Assembly: GCA_038503065.1 (NCBI GenBank)
Contig: JBCAMK010000016.1
Location: 682,001-746,000, forward strand
Length of the DNA: 64,000 bases
Source of the DNA: Paragyromitra xinjiangensis
Taxonomy: Eukaryota > Ascomycota > Pezizomycetes > Pezizales > Discinaceae
Reading direction: 5' to 3'
A program made the position numbers and the translations under genes. The notes under the pieces were generated by a model. That model made no database searches. It saw only the letters and a list, made by a program, of their open reading frames with translations, and was not told the origin of the DNA. Positions 39,022-49,055 of this stretch are shown here, in pieces; the stretch's first letter is position 1, and each line of letters opens with the position of its first letter.

Positions 39022-42000
39022 GAGGTACAACCTCCCACAACAGGCATAGCCATGGCACAGCAGCTGAACTGCGCCAAAGGACAGGCCTCCACCCTTTCAG
39101 TCATCTCCTCTTTTGACCGCCCTCGACATAGCTCCCTCATTCTTATGTTACAGGAACCATGGCTTGACCATAATTCACTTCCACCTAATTCCAAAACTGC
39201 GGATGCATACTATCCCTCCTCGTCACCCAAAGTCATTATTTATATTAAGAAAAATCTAAAAAACACAAAAATAATCACTACACTTTCGCCCAACCCAAAC
39301 ATAATTTCAATCCTCCTAAAAATCCCCCACCTTACTCTTGAGATCTGCAACATATACATTCAACCACGAAGCAGTTCCAACGACCACCACCTCCCACTCC
39401 TTTCACATCACTTCCACCAAAACACAATTCTCGCAGGGGACTTCAACCTACACCACCCTTGGTGGTATGGTCCCATCACCGAAAATTATCAACACCTCTT
39501 TTCACACCGCATTGCGTTAACGGAACAAATCACAAACTGGCTGGAAAACAACAACTTCCGCCTCCTCAACAAACCAGGCATTTTAACCCACTTCCCCAGA
39601 AATGGACAAAGACCCAGCATCGTCGACCTCACCAGGGTCAGAGGGCTCACCGATATCTGTGGACCCTGGTCAGCCCCCCCCAATTGCCCACACAATTCTG
39701 ATCACGTTTCCTTAAACACCACACTCTATATCCATCCTCCGGAATACTCCAGCCGACGCTTATTTTCCAAAACGAACTGGCCATTATTCCACAATATCAT
39801 CCAAGAAGCAGCCATTCCCTTCAACTATTCCGATGAAGAGAAAGCCAACCTCACTCTTACCTACATCACGAACACAATCAACCTAGCCGTAGACTCAACG
39901 GTACCCCTTTCTAAACCTCGATCACATTCCAAATCCTGGTGGACACCGCACCTCAAAGCCCTAAAAAGGAAGTTATCATGGGCTGAATCACGAGCGCGGA
40001 AACCCAATGCCCTTCCTCACTGGCGCATTCTAGCCAATTCCACAAGGAAGGAATATAAAACCGAAATAATGCTAGCCAAATGGGATCACTGGCACCGTAC
40101 CCTCAAAGACATCACCCCCAGCTCCGCCTGGAATCTCATGAATAGAAGCACGGCTCGTAACAAGCCCAATATCCCTCCCATTGAAAAACAAGAAACCAAC
40201 GAGGAAATCGGCAAAGCCTTCCGCCTCACTTTTTTCCCTCCCCAGCTCACCCCACCTAACTTCCCTCCAAATTTCTTACCTCCTCCCTCCGCCAATACCG
40301 AATCCATTCCCTTTCTAGTCACGGAAGAAGAAATTGATTCCCTCCTCCAAAAATCGAACATGCGCACCGCCGTTGGCCCAGATGGGATTAATTATATTAC
40401 ACTCAGAGAAGTCCACCGCGCCGCCCTTCCATCCTCACCTCCCTCTTCAACAATCTCCTTCGCTTGGGTATCATGCCAGCTTCTTGGAAGATAACCCACT
40501 GCGTTCCCATCCCCAAATCAAACAAGGCGGACTACTCATCCCCCAAAAGTTACCGCCCTGTTTCACTCCTCTCCTGCTTCGGCAAACTACTGGAAAAACT
40601 AGTTGCTCGGAAACTAGAAACATGCGCAACAAAGAATGGCGCTATCCAATCACATCACACAGGAGCCAGGACAGGCATTTCTGCCACCGATTCCCTTCAT
40701 CTCATTCTCACCCCCGCACAAAGACAGCTGCTGATACCTGTTCCACACGACGATAAAAGGGCAATAAAGCGCCCCTCCCGTCCTTCCATTTTGGCAACGG
40801 ACATCGACGGAGCCTTCAACTGCGTTTCCCATCCTCATTTAATAAAAATTCTTGGAGACATTACACCTTCCCCATGGTCCATCAAATGGATGCAAAGCTT
40901 TACCTCCAACCGCACACTTGCTTTCCGAATCAATAATGAACTGGAGGCACCCCAACCACTTACAGTCGGACTCCCACAAGGTTCACCGCTTTCATCCATC
41001 GCATTCACCATTTACGCTGCAGCACTTGACCCGCTCACTCCACATTCTTCCGAAATTTCCACCATTTATATAGACGATGATACCGCTCTACAAATGAGTA
41101 AGAAACCTGCCTTTGCCACCATACGCTTAGCGGAAAGATACAAAGCAAAGGAAAAACGGGCTTCCTACCTCAACATTAGATTTTCCGAACCAAAAACGGA
41201 ACTAATTCATCTCATCACCCCTTTCACCAGTCACCCCCCAACTCAAGCTATAATGCTAAATAACAAGGCATTTCCCCCCTTGCCCCATATTAAAGTTCTA
41301 GGCATCGTACTGGATCAAAGACTCAACTTTCATGCACACTGCCAACAAGCCGCGTCTCGGCTACGAACTTCCCTTTACCTGGTGAATAATCTAGTCAAAG
41401 ATAAGGGACCCACTCCTAACCTCCTTCACCAACTCACCCTCACCATCATTCTCCCTGCGGCCTTATATGGCTCCGAGGTATGGTGGACCGGGTCTAAAGC
41501 GTTTTGGATCGATTATCACCAGCCTATCACCGCGTATTTGCAAGATTAATTTCTGGCCTCTCTAAATTCACTCCCATACACAAGCTATTACCTGAAGCCG
41601 GGCTAGCTCCGCTCCACCTTTTACTCGACATGCGCACCCAATATTATGGACTACGCATCCTCCGCAATTCCAAACACCCCCTGCACCACACATTATTAAA
41701 TTACCTCCACCCCACCGACTTCAAAGGCACTGGCCTCCAACGGGTTGGCTCCTTGATTGCCAGACTTTTAACTGGTGCCCCACTCGAAGATCTCTCTCTA
41801 CCCATTCATCCTTTCTTACACCCATCCCACATACACATCCAAGGCACGAAACAATCAGCATCATTAACTCATATGGATTGGCTGCACGGTTTAACGGATG
41901 CCTGGATCTTATATTCCGACGGTTCCCGCGCTGAAAGCGGCATCACCGCCTCAGGATGGAACATTCAGCACATCCAATATGGAATCCCCACTTCCTCTCA

Positions 42001-42757
42001 CCAGGGCAATTGCAACCTGGGACATCATTGCGAAAACGAGGACGCGGAAATTCACGGCATCCAAGAAGCCCTATATTTCCTCATCCACAATTTACCTGCG
42101 GACAATTCCACCATATACCTGTGCGTTGACAACCAAAACGCCCTTCTATCCCTTTCGGGCAACAGCACCTCCAACCGCCAATATCTAAAAGATACACTGG
42201 CACACATATCCACATTAAATAATCTTAACTCAGAAGTTTTTGGCCGATGGACTCCATCCCACACAAACATTCCCGGCAATGAAATCGCTGACCAAATGGC
42301 CAAACAAGGCCTTCTCCTTCCACCATGCAAACACACTTGCTCCACACTGGGTTGGCTTCGCCTCCAACCCAAACTTAACCTTCTCAAGCTATGGCAAACC
42401 ACAACTGAAACCCCCGTTGCCCTCCACCCCCCTCCAGTCATACGATTTCTTCGCCGAAACCAAGCGAAAGCAATCTCGCACCCTTCAGCACGCAACAAAC
42501 CAAAGTGGACCCAAATCCCCTTAACCCCCACCGTATGTCAAGGTGGAGCCATCAACTCTTCTCCACACTTAGCTCTCGCTTGCCCACTCAATGGCACCAC
42601 CCGACCAAACTGGGGCCACAATTGGTACTCAGCCATCCTTCTCAATAACAACCACATTGACCTCCTGCATTTCATCCGCGAGAACAATCTGGCCATGATT
42701 TCAACAAATAAATATCTTTATGGCGTATCGAATACGAATTTGCTAAATATAAATTGA
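39019..42757 (+). pseudogene. LINE-B2 ORF2, EN-RT-RNase H with several frameshifts
   Basis: Starts at ATG 39019 in TAATG. Endonuclease complete (GDFNLHHPWWYG, SIVDLTRVRG, NSDH). Frame changes occur near 40420 (RAALPSSPPSS for RARPSILTSL), near 41500 (GSKAFWIDY for GSQSVLDRL) and near 42480 (SHPSARNK for STLRTQQTK). RT core motifs (SYRPVSLLSC, TDIDGAFNCVSH, GLPQGSPLSS, YIDDDTA) lie in one open stretch with a local substitution KILGDITPSPW for KILEHYTFPPW. RNase H motifs (YSDGSRAESG, NEDAEIHGIQEAL, VDNQNALLSL) are in the third stretch. The total of 3739 nt is close to the 3735 nt of B3. Confidence 0.85.
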
Positions 42758-43326
42758 TTATAAGGCAATCCGGGCGGGGGAAGTTTTTCCTTTGTATCCG
42801 GATGGTTTTCAGTTCAGTTATAAAATTTCCTTACAAGATGATTTGGTTGTTTCGGTTACGTATTATGTTTTGTATTTTCTTTATGTTATGTTATATTTAT
42901 GGGGATGTTGAGGATGGCGGTGGATGAGACCATGTATTTCATATACGCGCGTCATTCAGTAGCTAGTTAGGTTAGCGACTGTCTAAAATTAAATGAAATT
43001 GGAAATTGGACCTCATCCTGCACGAGCAAAAAGATCCCTGCAAAACTCCAATTCTACGTTGCAACGGCGTTACACACTGCAAAAAGTCTTTAACTCTTCG
43101 GCTTCATTTCTCACCACTTCCCCGCACTCGCACCTTTCCATCGGGCGCTCTGCCCCAAATCATCCTGGATTCGCCCCAAACTCCTCCCAGGAGATCCCGC
43201 ACACCCTCCCCATCTCCCGTGAAGCTGGTGACCTTTGGCACCAACTTCACCCTCCCCCTCATCGGCAAGAAAAGAACTCTCTCCAACCCTTCACCAGCTC
43301 CCGCCCGCTCAGGATCACCCACTAAA

Positions 43327-44745
43327 ATGGCTCAACCTGGACCCTCCACCGCACAATCCCTCTTTGACACTGGCCCCCAGGGCCTCACCACAGACTCGCA
43401 ATATCAGGACGAAGCCCTGATGCACGAACTCCCCGACGATTCCACCCCCAACTGGCTTCGTGACTTCTCGGCCACGGAGGACAACATGCCTGAAATCCCT
43501 AATGAAGGCAACACTGAGCAATTCACAGCCAGGCTCCTGAAATCCAGCTTTGCTCGCCTTAATACACAAACGGAGGAAAACAACACCCTCCTCCTCGCGA
43601 AAGTAGCCATGCAGGAAAATGACATCCTTAGGCTCACGGATCAAACCAAGATCCTTCAAGAAATGGTCGGAAAACTTTCCACCACCCTCAACAACATGGC
43701 TAGATCACTTCAAACCATCGATAAAAACACTTCCCAACCTACCCGCATTTCCGCACCTGCCAGCAACCAACAGCAAAAGCCACCCCAAACAGCCCAAAAA
43801 CCTCAGGTCCCACTGCTAAACAGTGGCAAACCCATGACCTACGCTCAAGCAGCCAACGCCCCCGCAGACCCATTCATCAAAGTCAACAAGGGCAACAAGA
43901 AGAAGAAGGCCCTCCCCCCCAAACTCTTCCAACCCCAATTCACGGCAATCAATCGCCAAATCATACTGGAAACCTCTGGTGACCTTCCCCCAGCTCTTAC
44001 CAACAATTCCCTCCTCGCCGCTATCAACAAGGAACTCGCCCCACGAAACAAGTCAATCCTTGTCTGCACCAAAACCGCAAGACATAACTTTGTCCTTACC
44101 ACTCGCCCTGACGAATCTGCAGAACAAATTTGCTCGGCCTATAACAAGGAAATTGAAACAGCCTGCACCCTGCTCAACATCCCCCTTTCTGAAGCTCGAC
44201 CGAACTCCAAATGGTCCAAGTTCATCATCCATGGTATCCCCACCAAAAACACTATGGCCGAAGTGGCAGAACAAATGTCCATTTCAGTCCCTACTTTCAC
44301 CCTCGCCCAAGTTCCCAGATGGCTCACCACACCGGAAGCAAGAGCCAACAAAACTCATTCAGCCATCGTCATCGCCCTTCCCCAGAAATTCACCATGGAA
44401 ACCCTAGGTCTCCATCAAATTCCCCTGTTTAATTCATTTTGTCGCATTCAGGAATACATTGCTGTTTCCCCCACCACCCAATGCCGAAAATGTCAAGAAT
44501 TCGGCCACCACCAACAAACCTGCAAAAAGGACTTCAAATGCGCGATTTGCGCAGAAGCCCACGAAACCATTAAACACCCCTGCACTTCAGCAGGATGCCC
44601 GGCTGGAACTAAATGCATCCATCCACCCATTCGCTGCGCCAACTGCAACCAAGGCCATGAAGCTTATGAACGCAAGGTCTGCATCGCATACACCAAGCTC
44701 ACTGAGAGCCTTAAATCCTCCCGAATTAACACTACCAACGCTTAA
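43327..44745 (+). CDS. LINE-B3 ORF1, gag-like protein (472 aa)
   Basis: ATG 43327 is the first in-frame ATG and is common to all B copies. The same frame is open back to 43006 through the whole leader, so a longer product from a non-ATG codon is possible. Coiled coil near 80-145 (ENDILRLTDQTKILQEMVGK), linker with PPQTAQKPQVPLL, RRM-like region near 215-320, and the zinc cluster CRKCQEFGHHQQTC, CAICAEAHETIKHPC, C-AGC-TKCIH, CANCNQGHEAYERKVC. Differs from B1 in EDNMPEIPNEGN for EDYMPEIPDDGN. The stop and the ORF2 start overlap as TAATG at 44743-44747. Confidence 0.88.
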   Translation: MAQPGPSTAQSLFDTGPQGLTTDSQYQDEALMHELPDDSTPNWLRDFSATEDNMPEIPNEGNTEQFTARLLKSSFARLNTQTEENNTLLLAKVAMQENDILRLTDQTKILQEMVGKLSTTLNNMARSLQTIDKNTSQPTRISAPASNQQQKPPQTAQKPQVPLLNSGKPMTYAQAANAPADPFIKVNKGNKKKKALPPKLFQPQFTAINRQIILETSGDLPPALTNNSLLAAINKELAPRNKSILVCTKTARHNFVLTTRPDESAEQICSAYNKEIETACTLLNIPLSEARPNSKWSKFIIHGIPTKNTMAEVAEQMSISVPTFTLAQVPRWLTTPEARANKTHSAIVIALPQKFTMETLGLHQIPLFNSFCRIQEYIAVSPTTQCRKCQEFGHHQQTCKKDFKCAICAEAHETIKHPCTSAGCPAGTKCIHPPIRCANCNQGHEAYERKVCIAYTKLTESLKSSRINTTNA

Positions 44746-47700
44746 TGGAGGCACAACCCCCTACAACAGGCATAGCCATGGTGCAGCAGCTGAACTGCGC
44801 CAAAGGACAGGCCTCTACCCTTTCAGTCATTTCCTCCTTTGATCACTCTCAACATATCTTCATTCTTATGTTACAGGAACCATGGCTTGACCATAATTTA
44901 CTTCCACCTAATTCTAAAACGGCGGATGCATATTATCCCTCTTCTTCACCCAAGGTTATTATTTATATTAAGAAAAATTTAAAAAACACAAAATTAATCA
45001 CCACACTTTCGCCCAATCCTAACATAATCTCAATCCTTATAAAAATTCCTTATCTTACTCTTGAGATCTGCAACATATATATTCAACCACGCAGCAGTTC
45101 CAATGACTACCACCTCCCACTTTTCTCACATCATTTCCATCAGAACACAATTCTCGCAGGGGACAACAATCTCCACCATCCATGTTGGTACGGCCCCATC
45201 ACTGAAAATTATCAACATCTTTTCTCGCACCGCATTGCGTTAACAGAACAAATCACAAACTGGCTGGAAACTAACAACTTCCGCCTCCTCAATAAACCAG
45301 GCATCCTAACCCATTTTCCTAGAAATGGACAAAGACCCTCCATCGTCGATCTTACCATGATAAGAGGTCTCACCGATACCTGTGGACCCTGGTCAGCCCC
45401 CCCTAATTGCCCACATAATTCCGACCACGTCTCCCTAAATACCACACTCTATATTCACCCTCCGGAATACTCCAGCCGACGTTTATTCTCAAAAACAAAC
45501 TGGCCCTTATTCCACAACATCATCCAAGAAGCAGCTATCCCCTTCAACTATTCCAACGAGCAGAAAGCCAACTTCAACCTCACCCACATCACGAACACGA
45601 TCAATCTAGCTATAGATTCAACGGTACCCCTTTCCAAACCTCGATCATATTCTAAATCCTGGTGGACACCCAACCTCAAAGCCCTGAAAAGGAAACTTTC
45701 ATGGGCAGAATCACGAGCACGGAAACCCAACGCCCCTCCTCACTGGCGAATCCTCGCCAATTCTACAAGAAAAGAATATAAAACTGAAATCATGCTAGCC
45801 AAATGGGATCATTGGCACCGCACCCTCAAAGACATCACTCCCAGCTCTGCCTGGAACCTCATGAACAGAAGCACCGCACGCAACAAGCCCAACATCCCTC
45901 CTATCGAAAAACAAGAAACCAACGAGGAAATCAGTAAAGCCTTCCGCCACACTTTCTTCCCTCCTCAGAGTATCCCACCTGATTTTCCCCCAAACTTTTT
46001 ACCCCCCCCTTCCGCCAACACCGAATCCATTTCCTTCCTGGTCACGGAAGAGGAAATTGACTCCCTCCTCCAAAAATCAAACATGCGCACCGCAGTTGGC
46101 CCAGATGGGATCAACTACATCACACTCAGGGAAGTTCACCGCGCTCGCCCTTCCATTCTCACCTCTCTTTTCAACAACCTCCTTCGCTTGGGTATCATGC
46201 CAGCTTCCTGGAAGATAACCCACTGTGTCCCTATTCCCAAATCAAACAAGGCGGACTACTCATCCCCCAAGAGCTACCGCCCCGTCTCACTTCTCTCCTG
46301 CTTCGGCAAATTACTCGAGAAAATAGTTGCCCGAAAACTCGAAACATGCGCAACAATAAATGGCGCTATTCAATCACACCACAAAGGAGCCAGGACAGGC
46401 ATTTCTGCCACTGATTCCCTTCACCTCATCCTCACCCCCGCACAAAGACAACTGCTGATACCCGTTCCACACAATGATAAAAGGGCAATAAAACGTCCCT
46501 CCCGCCCCTCCATTTTGGCAACGGACATTGACGGAGCATTCAACTGCGTATCCCACCCACACCTAATAAAAATTTTGGAACATTACACTTTTCCCCCATG
46601 GTGCATCAAATGGATGCAAAGCTTCACTTCCAACCGCACACTCGCCTTCCGAATCAATAACGAACTGGAAGCACCCCAACCACTTACGGTTGGTCTACCA
46701 CAAGGCTCACCACTTTCATCCATCGCATTTGTCATTTACGCTGCAGCACTTGACCCGCTCACCCCACATCCCTCCGAAATTTCTACCATTTACATAGATG
46801 ATGACACCACTCTACAAATGAGCAAGAAACCCGCGTTCGCCACCATACGTCTAGCAGAAAGACATATGGCAAAGGAAAAACGGGCCTCCTATCTCAACAT
46901 CAAATTTTCCGAGCCCAAAACGGAATTAATCCATCTTATCACCCCTTTCACCAGTCAACCACCAACCCAGGCGGTTACACTAAACAACAAAGAATTTTCC
47001 CCCTCGCCGCACATCAAAGTCTTAGGTATCATATTAGATCAAAGACTTAATTTTCACGCACATTGTCAACAAGCTTCCTCTCGCCTACGCACCTCCCTCT
47101 ACCTGGTAAATAACTTAGTCAAGGACAAGGGACCTACTCCTACCCTCCTCCACCAACTCACCCTCACCATCATCCTCCCAGCAGCCTTATATGGCTCTGA
47201 GGTATGGTGGACCGGATCACAAAGCATCCTAGACAGACTTTCGCCAGCATATCATCGTGCCGCAAGGCTAATATCGGGCCTCTCTAAATTCACCCCCATA
47301 CACAAGCTATTACCTGAAGCCGGGCTAGCTCCACTCCACCTCTTACTCGACATGCGCACCCAACATTACGGACTCCGCATTCTCCGCAACCCTAAACACC
47401 CCTTACATCATACACTATTACAACACCTTCATCCCACCGATTTCAAAGGCACTGGTCTTCAACGGGTCGGCTCCCTGATCGCTAGATTGCTAACCGGTGC
47501 CCCCCTCGAAGATCTTTCCCTACCCATCCATTCATTCTTACATCCATCCCACATACATATCCAAGGCTCCAAACAATCTGCCTCTCTAACTCACATGGAT
47601 TGGCTACATGGCTTAGTGGATGCCTGGATCTTATATTCCGACAGTTCCCGAGCCGAGAGTGGCATCACCGCCTCAGGCTGGAACATTCAGCACATCCAAT

Positions 47701-48479
47701 ATGGGATTACCACCTCCTCTTACCAGCGCAATTGTAACCTGGGACATCAGTGCGAAAACGAGGACGCGGAAATACATGGCATTCAAGAAGCCCTATATTT
47801 CCTAATTCACAAGTTACCCGCGGACAATTCTACCATTTACCTCTGCGTTGATAACCAAAACGCCCTTCTATCCCTCTCGGGTAGCAGCACTTCCAACCGC
47901 CAATATTTAAAAGACACACTAGCACACATATCTACATTACATAACCTAAATTCAGAAGTTTTTGGCCGATGGACCCCATCCCACACAAACATCCCTGGAA
48001 ACGAAATCGCGGATCAAATGGCCAAACAAGGCCTCTCCCTCCCGCCATGCAAACATACCTGCACCACACTAGGCTGGCTCCGCCTCCAACCCAAACTTAA
48101 TCTCCTCAGGTTATGGCAGCTCACAACCGAAACCCCTGTGGCCCTCCATCCCCCTCCAGTCGTACGATTCCTTCGCCGAAACCAGGCGAAAGCAATATCC
48201 ACCCTTCGCACCCAACAAACCAAGGCGGACCCAAATCCCCTTAGTCCTCCTTCCACATGCCAATGTGGAGCCATTAACTCCTCTCCACATTTAGCCCTCG
48301 CTTGCCCACTCAATAGCATCACTCGACCAAATTGGGGCCAAGATTGGTACTCAGCCATCCTCCTTAACAACAACCACATTGACCTCTTGCATTTTATCCG
48401 CGAGAACAATCTGGCCACGATTTCAACCAACAAATATCTTTATGGCGTATCAAATACGAATTTGCTAAATATAAATTGA
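44745..48479 (+). CDS. LINE-B3 ORF2, EN-RT-RNase H (1244 aa)
   Basis: Full-length ORF2 protein for nicking, target-primed reverse transcription and RNA removal. Domains: APE endonuclease about 1-235, RT about 460-740 (SYRPVSLLSC, TDIDGAFNCVSH near 593, GLPQGSPLSS, YIDDDT at 683-688), RNase H about 955-1095, and CXCX7HX4C from C1172. Two features are unusual. The endonuclease motif reads AGDNNLHHPCW (138-148), against AGDFNLHHPWW in other copies. RNase H reads YSDSS, with Ser967 for the Gly after the catalytic Asp. Also KGARTGI for TGARTGI in the RT region. The frame is intact, but these changes make activity doubtful. Confidence 0.88.
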   Translation: MEAQPPTTGIAMVQQLNCAKGQASTLSVISSFDHSQHIFILMLQEPWLDHNLLPPNSKTADAYYPSSSPKVIIYIKKNLKNTKLITTLSPNPNIISILIKIPYLTLEICNIYIQPRSSSNDYHLPLFSHHFHQNTILAGDNNLHHPCWYGPITENYQHLFSHRIALTEQITNWLETNNFRLLNKPGILTHFPRNGQRPSIVDLTMIRGLTDTCGPWSAPPNCPHNSDHVSLNTTLYIHPPEYSSRRLFSKTNWPLFHNIIQEAAIPFNYSNEQKANFNLTHITNTINLAIDSTVPLSKPRSYSKSWWTPNLKALKRKLSWAESRARKPNAPPHWRILANSTRKEYKTEIMLAKWDHWHRTLKDITPSSAWNLMNRSTARNKPNIPPIEKQETNEEISKAFRHTFFPPQSIPPDFPPNFLPPPSANTESISFLVTEEEIDSLLQKSNMRTAVGPDGINYITLREVHRARPSILTSLFNNLLRLGIMPASWKITHCVPIPKSNKADYSSPKSYRPVSLLSCFGKLLEKIVARKLETCATINGAIQSHHKGARTGISATDSLHLILTPAQRQLLIPVPHNDKRAIKRPSRPSILATDIDGAFNCVSHPHLIKILEHYTFPPWCIKWMQSFTSNRTLAFRINNELEAPQPLTVGLPQGSPLSSIAFVIYAAALDPLTPHPSEISTIYIDDDTTLQMSKKPAFATIRLAERHMAKEKRASYLNIKFSEPKTELIHLITPFTSQPPTQAVTLNNKEFSPSPHIKVLGIILDQRLNFHAHCQQASSRLRTSLYLVNNLVKDKGPTPTLLHQLTLTIILPAALYGSEVWWTGSQSILDRLSPAYHRAARLISGLSKFTPIHKLLPEAGLAPLHLLLDMRTQHYGLRILRNPKHPLHHTLLQHLHPTDFKGTGLQRVGSLIARLLTGAPLEDLSLPIHSFLHPSHIHIQGSKQSASLTHMDWLHGLVDAWILYSDSSRAESGITASGWNIQHIQYGITTSSYQRNCNLGHQCENEDAEIHGIQEALYFLIHKLPADNSTIYLCVDNQNALLSLSGSSTSNRQYLKDTLAHISTLHNLNSEVFGRWTPSHTNIPGNEIADQMAKQGLSLPPCKHTCTTLGWLRLQPKLNLLRLWQLTTETPVALHPPPVVRFLRRNQAKAISTLRTQQTKADPNPLSPPSTCQCGAINSSPHLALACPLNSITRPNWGQDWYSAILLNNNHIDLLHFIRENNLATISTNKYLYGVSNTNLLNIN

Positions 48480-48736
48480 TCATGAGGCAATCCGGGCGGG
48501 GGAAGTTTTTCTTTTGTTTCCGGTTGGTTTAAGTTTGATTATAAAATTTCTTTGAATTATGATTTAGTTGGCTTGGTTATGTTTTATGTTTTGTATTTTC
48601 TTTTATGTTGTGTTATGTTTACGGGGATGCTGAGGATGGCGGTGGATGAGACCATGTATTTCATATACACGTGTCATTCAGTAGCTAGTTAGGTTAGCGA
48701 CTGTCTAAAATTAAATTAAATTGGAAATTGGAAATT
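48480..48736 (+). other. LINE-B3 3' UTR and heptamer tail
   Basis: Non-coding; ATCCGGGCGGGGGAAG block right after the stop, TTTTATGTT-rich centre, the GATGGCGGTGGATGAGACCATG block and an AAATTGG tail that passes directly into GGACCTCA of B4. B1, B2 and B4 have the same layout (13895-14153, 42758-43007, 60806-61051). Confidence 0.75.
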
Positions 48737-49055
48737 GGACCTCATCCTGCACGAGCAAAAAGATCCCTGCAAAACTCCAATTCTACGTTGCAACGGCGTT
48801 ACACACTGCAAAAAGTCTTTAACTCTTCGGCTTCATTTCTCACCACTTCCCCGCACTCGCACCCTTTCATCGGGCGCTCTGCCCCAAATCATCCTGGATC
48901 CGCCCCAAACTCCTCCTAGGAGATCCCGCACACCCTCCCCATCTCCCGTGAAGCTGGTGACCTTTGGCACCAACTTCACCCTCCCCCTCATCGGCAAGAA
49001 AAGAACCCTCTCCAACCCCTCACCAGCTCCCGCTCGCTCAGGATCACCCACTAAG

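Larger units (their letters stand above)
37281..43007 (+). mobile_element. LINE-B copy B2, first unit of the tandem array
   Basis: Full-length B unit, joined to gypsy G2 pol at GGACCTCA (37281-37288) and to B3 through its heptamer tail. Nearly identical to B1 including the gypsy junction, apart from several short damaged patches. Confidence 0.87.
43008..48736 (+). mobile_element. LINE-B copy B3, full length with both frames open
   Basis: 5.73-kb unit between the B2 and B4 units; 5' leader 43008-43326, ORF1, ORF2, 3' UTR with the GATGGCGGTGGATGAG block (48635-48650) and tail of three AAATTGG-type units. It is the only copy in the window with no stop or frameshift in either ORF. Confidence 0.9.
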
